64,000 bases of DNA from Candidatus Anaeroferrophillacea bacterium. GTDB taxonomy: Bacteria > Desulfobacterota > Anaeroferrophillalia > Anaeroferrophillales > Anaeroferrophillaceae. The stretch is from positions 80,905 through 144,904 of the forward strand of contig JAFGAM010000126.1 in assembly GCA_016933675.1 (NCBI GenBank). The letters run 5' to 3'. Made by a program: the position numbers and the translations under genes. Of the stretch, positions 60,744 through 64,000 are shown piece after piece; within the stretch, counting starts at the first letter, position 1; each line of letters begins with the position of its first letter. The notes beneath the pieces were generated by a model, which was not told the DNA's origin, did not search any database, and worked only from the letters and a program-made list of their open reading frames with translations.

Positions 60744-62129
60744 ATGAAAAAAAGCACCCGCATATTCATCGTCATTTCGATCTTCCTCGCCTGTTCCGAT
60801 TTCGCTTTCGTGGTCATCAACTACCGCGCCGCGAGGGGAGCCCTCGCCGATTACCTGGGGCAGAGCGGTCGCCAGATCGAATCGGCCTTCCGCCTTTCCC
60901 TTGCCGATACCTGCAGCCGCATGTTGCAGATTGCCACCTTTGTCGCCGGTGATCAGCGCATCCAGCAGGCGTTTTTCACCGGTCGCCGGGCGGTTGAAGC
61001 CGAAGGCGGGGGACCGGGGGGCGTCGAAGCCGCCGCCGCCCGCCGGCGGCTCCATGAACTGACTGCCGGCAGTCATCGGGAGATGGCCCGGCGCTTCGAC
61101 TTCCGCCAGCTGCATTTCCACCTGCCGCCGGGATCCACCAGTTTCCTCAGGGTACACCAACCGGAAAGGTACGGCGACAACATGGACGAAGTCCGGCACA
61201 CGGTGGTGGCGGTCAACCGCCGGCATGAGCCGGCAAGCGGTTTCGAGACCGGACGTATCTATTCGGGCATCAGGGGGGTGGTACCGGTGACCGCACGGGA
61301 TCCGGAAAGCGGCACGACGGTACACGTCGGCGCGGTGGAAGCGGGAACCTCGTTTCAACACATGCTGGAGAATATTGCCGGCGCCGAGGGCATCGACCTG
61401 GCGGTGCTGCTGACCATGGAGCATCTTGAAGAGAATGTCTGGCCGAAACTCCTGGCGCCGCTGGTAGCGGAACGGGGTACTGTCCGGGGCTTCATGGTCG
61501 AAGCGGCGACCGGTTCCCAGACCGCTGAGATCATCGGGGAATCAGGCGCAGCGGCCGACCGGCTACTGGCTGACGGCGGCACCGGTATCGTGATTCACCA
61601 CGGTATCCCGTACCAACTGACCGCGTTTCCGCTGCGGGACTACGCCGGCAGCGTCGATGGCGCCCGGCCGGATGTCGGCCGGGTGGTCGCCATACGAGGG
61701 GCCGGCATACTGGTGGGAAGGTTCAGGCACGACCAGCACATCAACATCATCTTCGCGGTGTGCGGCTACCTGGCCGTCGAATTCCTGCTGTTCGCCGGCA
61801 TCCGCATCACCACCCGCAAGCTGGAGGATATGGTTGACGACGGCCGCCGGGAGTTGGCCCAGGTGAATACCCGGCTGCAGGACGACATCGAACGGCGCAT
61901 GGCGGCGGAGAAGGAGCGCGAAGCGCTCATCGACAAACTGCAGGCAAGTCTCGCCGAGGTCAGGACCCTGAGCGGCCTGCTGCCCATCTGTGCCTGGTGC
62001 AAGAAGATCCGCGACGACCGGGGCTACTGGACCCAGGTGGAGGAATACGTCGCCGGCCGTTCGGACGCCGAGTTCAGCCACAGTATCTGCGACGAATGCA
62101 TGAAAAAACATTTCCCCGACGAAGGCTGA
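60744..62129 (+). CDS. Membrane sensor with periplasmic double-Cache-like domain and C-terminal Cys motif
   Basis: N-term TM (IFIVISIFLACSDFAFVVINY); LHFHLPPGSTSFLRVHQPERYGDNMDEVRHTVVAVNRRHEPASGFETGRIYSGIRGVVPV; second TM INIIFAVCGYLAVEFLLFAGI; coiled coil; LSGLLPICAWCKKIRDDRGYWTQVEEYVAGRSDAEFSHSICDECMKKHFPDEG. Confidence 0.75.
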   Translation: MKKSTRIFIVISIFLACSDFAFVVINYRAARGALADYLGQSGRQIESAFRLSLADTCSRMLQIATFVAGDQRIQQAFFTGRRAVEAEGGGPGGVEAAAARRRLHELTAGSHREMARRFDFRQLHFHLPPGSTSFLRVHQPERYGDNMDEVRHTVVAVNRRHEPASGFETGRIYSGIRGVVPVTARDPESGTTVHVGAVEAGTSFQHMLENIAGAEGIDLAVLLTMEHLEENVWPKLLAPLVAERGTVRGFMVEAATGSQTAEIIGESGAAADRLLADGGTGIVIHHGIPYQLTAFPLRDYAGSVDGARPDVGRVVAIRGAGILVGRFRHDQHINIIFAVCGYLAVEFLLFAGIRITTRKLEDMVDDGRRELAQVNTRLQDDIERRMAAEKEREALIDKLQASLAEVRTLSGLLPICAWCKKIRDDRGYWTQVEEYVAGRSDAEFSHSICDECMKKHFPDEG

Positions 62130-62143
62130 ACGGCACCCGATAG

Positions 62144-62180
62144 CGAACCTACCGCCGCGCTCAACGTGGCGGCGGGTTCG
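62144..62180. terminator. Hairpin between the convergent sensor gene and YdbL-like gene
   Basis: CGAACC-ta-CCGCC ... GGCGG-c-GGTTCG stem-loop; no clear T tract, so possibly a bidirectional or Rho-independent-like structure only. Confidence 0.4.
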
Positions 62181-62231
62181 GGCTTTGCGTGCCGTGAATC
62201 CGGATCGGCGGCGCCGCCGTCCGGCGTTGCA

Positions 62232-62834
62232 TTATTTCTTCCGCCAGCTCCCACCGTCATCCTGAACCCACCAGCCGGATTCGGCCTTGTCGCGAAAGGT
62301 CCGGGCGAAGATCGCCGACACCTTGGCGGCGGCGGTGTTGCCCAACTGGTTAGCCCGCACAATCTCGCCGTAGAGGGCACCGCGGTCGCGATTCTCCTCG
62401 GCCACCAGCCGGCTGACCACGGCACGATCCTTGAGGGACACCTGGTCGAGCTGCCGGGCATACACCAGACCGTCGCGGCCCTCGCCGACGGCGCCCTGGC
62501 GGTAGAAAGCCAGCAACCGCGGGAAGCGGGCCTTCATGGATTCCTTCAGGCCACGGATGGCGGCGGTCGACACATTGATGTCGACATCGGCGGCATGGGC
62601 CGCAGGAATCAACTCAAGGTACCGGCGGGACTGTGGTTTATCCGCCGGAGTGTTGTCCGCCGGCGGCACCGCCGGGACGGCGGGAACGCCGGAGCGGATC
62701 TCGTCGACGATCTGTTCCGCCGCCTTTTCCACCGCCGCGGCGGGAAAATAGATATTAATGGTGACGCACGACGCCGCCGCCAGTACCAGCAACCCGACCA
62801 GTATCCGCCGCATCCGCATGATCATGATATTCAC
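62232..62834 (-). CDS. YdbL-like (DUF1318) lipoprotein with N-terminal YnbE-like segment
   Basis: Lipobox LLVLAAASC then VTINIYFPAAAVEKAAEQIVDEIRS; C-terminal ALYGEIVRANQLGNTAAAKVSAIFARTFRDKAESGWWVQDDGGSWRKK matches the YdbL C-terminal pattern. Confidence 0.8.
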   Translation of the reverse strand: MNIMIMRMRRILVGLLVLAAASCVTINIYFPAAAVEKAAEQIVDEIRSGVPAVPAVPPADNTPADKPQSRRYLELIPAAHAADVDINVSTAAIRGLKESMKARFPRLLAFYRQGAVGEGRDGLVYARQLDQVSLKDRAVVSRLVAEENRDRGALYGEIVRANQLGNTAAAKVSAIFARTFRDKAESGWWVQDDGGSWRKK

Positions 62835-63012
62835 CTTTCCTTCGCAGTGGCGATGGAGTTGTTAAAAACCATCAACTGGTCCTGAGGATACCAGCCCCCG
62901 GCCGCCCCTGTCAATCCGCTTGACGCCGCAAGCACATGAATCCGTAATCTTTCAACCCGTTTTCAACCCCGCCGCCGGCGTGAGGCCGGCATTTCCCAGC
63001 CGGATCAGGGGA

Positions 63013-64000
63013 TCAGGGCGACCCCGTGGTCGCTTCACGGTCGGCGAAGATGCGCGAAATACGCTCCTGCATGTCACGAAAGCTGATGCGGTTGTCGGGG
63101 TTGTGGTTGACCACGTCGACGCCGGAAACCAGGCCGCGGCGGACGATGTACTCGCGTCCGCCGTCATGGATGGTACCGTTGAGCCGGAAGATATCGCCGC
63201 GCAATTGACAGCGCCCGCCGACGGCACGATAGCGGTAATGACTGAAAAAACGATTGATGCCCGACTGCAGGATGCCGCCCATGCCGGCCCCCCCGGAACT
63301 GAGTACCGACAGGTTCTCGATCGCCTCGACGCTGATGGTCTGCGACACCCCGTGCCGGGGCACCGAGGCGACGGCAAGATCGAAGCGGGTCGGCTGGCCG
63401 TAGGCAAAGGCGAAATCAGTCAGTTCGATATTGATGATTCCCGTCGCCCGGCCCACCGGCACCTGGGCGGTAACCCGGTCGAGATCGAGCTCCCGGGCCC
63501 CCAGGCGCCCGGCGCCCATCACCCGGGAGGACGAAAAAAGCCGTCGGGCGAAGGGCCCCTCGAGCATCACCCGGCCGCCGAAGGCATTGGCCTCCAGGGC
63601 GCCGGTAGCGGCAAGGGTGCCGCTACCGTCCAGTTCCAGCGTCAGGGATCCGCCGAGCGAGCGGCAGACTGATTCCAGCGCCGGGTGTACGGTTTCCGGA
63701 ATCAGCTCCAGAAGGGCGGCCGGCAGCGGCCTGGCCGGCGCCGGAGAGATGGTGACCCGGGCGGTCAATTGGTGGTCGGCAGGGGTTGTACCGCCGAATT
63801 TCCCCCGCAACCCGTCCACCGTCACCGGCAGGCCGGCGACATGCAGCGTGAAGGCATCGGTACTGGATACGGTGCTGCCGGCCCATCGAAGCCGCAGTTC
63901 CTGATCGGCGGCGACGACCAGCGGCGATTCCAGGCGACCGAGATGGAAACGGCCGGCCGCGGTTTCCGCCCCGCGGCTGACGGCATGGTCGGCAAAACGC
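63013..64000 (-). CDS. YdbH-like / AsmA-superfamily intermembrane protein, C-terminal part (5' end outside window)
   Basis: Frame remains open upstream of the listed GTG at 63825 to the edge (RFADHAVSRGAETAAGRFHLGRLESPLVVAADQELRLRWAG...). GSLTLELDGSGTLAATGALEANAFGGRVMLEGPFARRLFSSSRVMGAGRLGARELDLDRVT; GILQSGINRFFSHYRYRAVGGRCQLRGDIFRLNGTIHDGGREYIVRRG. Confidence 0.75.
   Translation of the reverse strand, partial: RFADHAVSRGAETAAGRFHLGRLESPLVVAADQELRLRWAGSTVSSTDAFTLHVAGLPVTVDGLRGKFGGTTPADHQLTARVTISPAPARPLPAALLELIPETVHPALESVCRSLGGSLTLELDGSGTLAATGALEANAFGGRVMLEGPFARRLFSSSRVMGAGRLGARELDLDRVTAQVPVGRATGIINIELTDFAFAYGQPTRFDLAVASVPRHGVSQTISVEAIENLSVLSSGGAGMGGILQSGINRFFSHYRYRAVGGRCQLRGDIFRLNGTIHDGGREYIVRRGLVSGVDVVNHNPDNRISFRDMQERISRIFADREATTGSP

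Overview
High-GC bacterial chromosomal window, most consistent with a Desulfobacterota / deltaproteobacterium-like genome (inferred from gene content and order only). Most of it is dense housekeeping DNA. The minus-strand block at ~0-15.8 kb runs pyrK(partial)-rimI-mog-cimA-lysC-tsaE-CBS-nnr-acpS-pdxJ-glmM-cdaR(ybbR)-cdaA-folP-ftsH. A plus-strand block follows: an RNB-family RNase, der, an HU/IHF gene, pgsA and three tRNAs (Gly-GCC, Cys-GCA, Leu-UAA). Then come a tripartite RND efflux operon, tyrA fused to chorismate mutase, a PP2A-like phosphatase, a Na/Pi cotransporter, fxsA, a PAS hybrid kinase, a stand-alone EF-G, larC, mtnP, SIR2, tilS, cvpA, bioA-DUF523 and an LD-carboxypeptidase. The last part has an MglA-like GTPase/TPR/DUF4388 cluster, a three-gene response-regulator/kinase/HDOD cluster, class II fba, an orphan Cache-type sensor and a YdbH/YdbL-like envelope locus cut by the window edge. 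I saw no CRISPR array, prophage, transposase or rRNA. The most interesting items are: (i) the MglA-like GTPase with a C-terminal extension flanked by two TPR proteins and a DUF4388 protein; (ii) a lipoprotein that looks like a YnbE+YdbL fusion next to YdbH; (iii) a periplasmic sensor ending in a CxxC...CxxC module with no recognised output domain; (iv) a phytoene-desaturase-like protein that has lost its dinucleotide-binding motif; and (v) several families of dispersed intergenic palindromic repeats plus a 15-bp VNTR. All assignments come from reading the translations. No database search was run.
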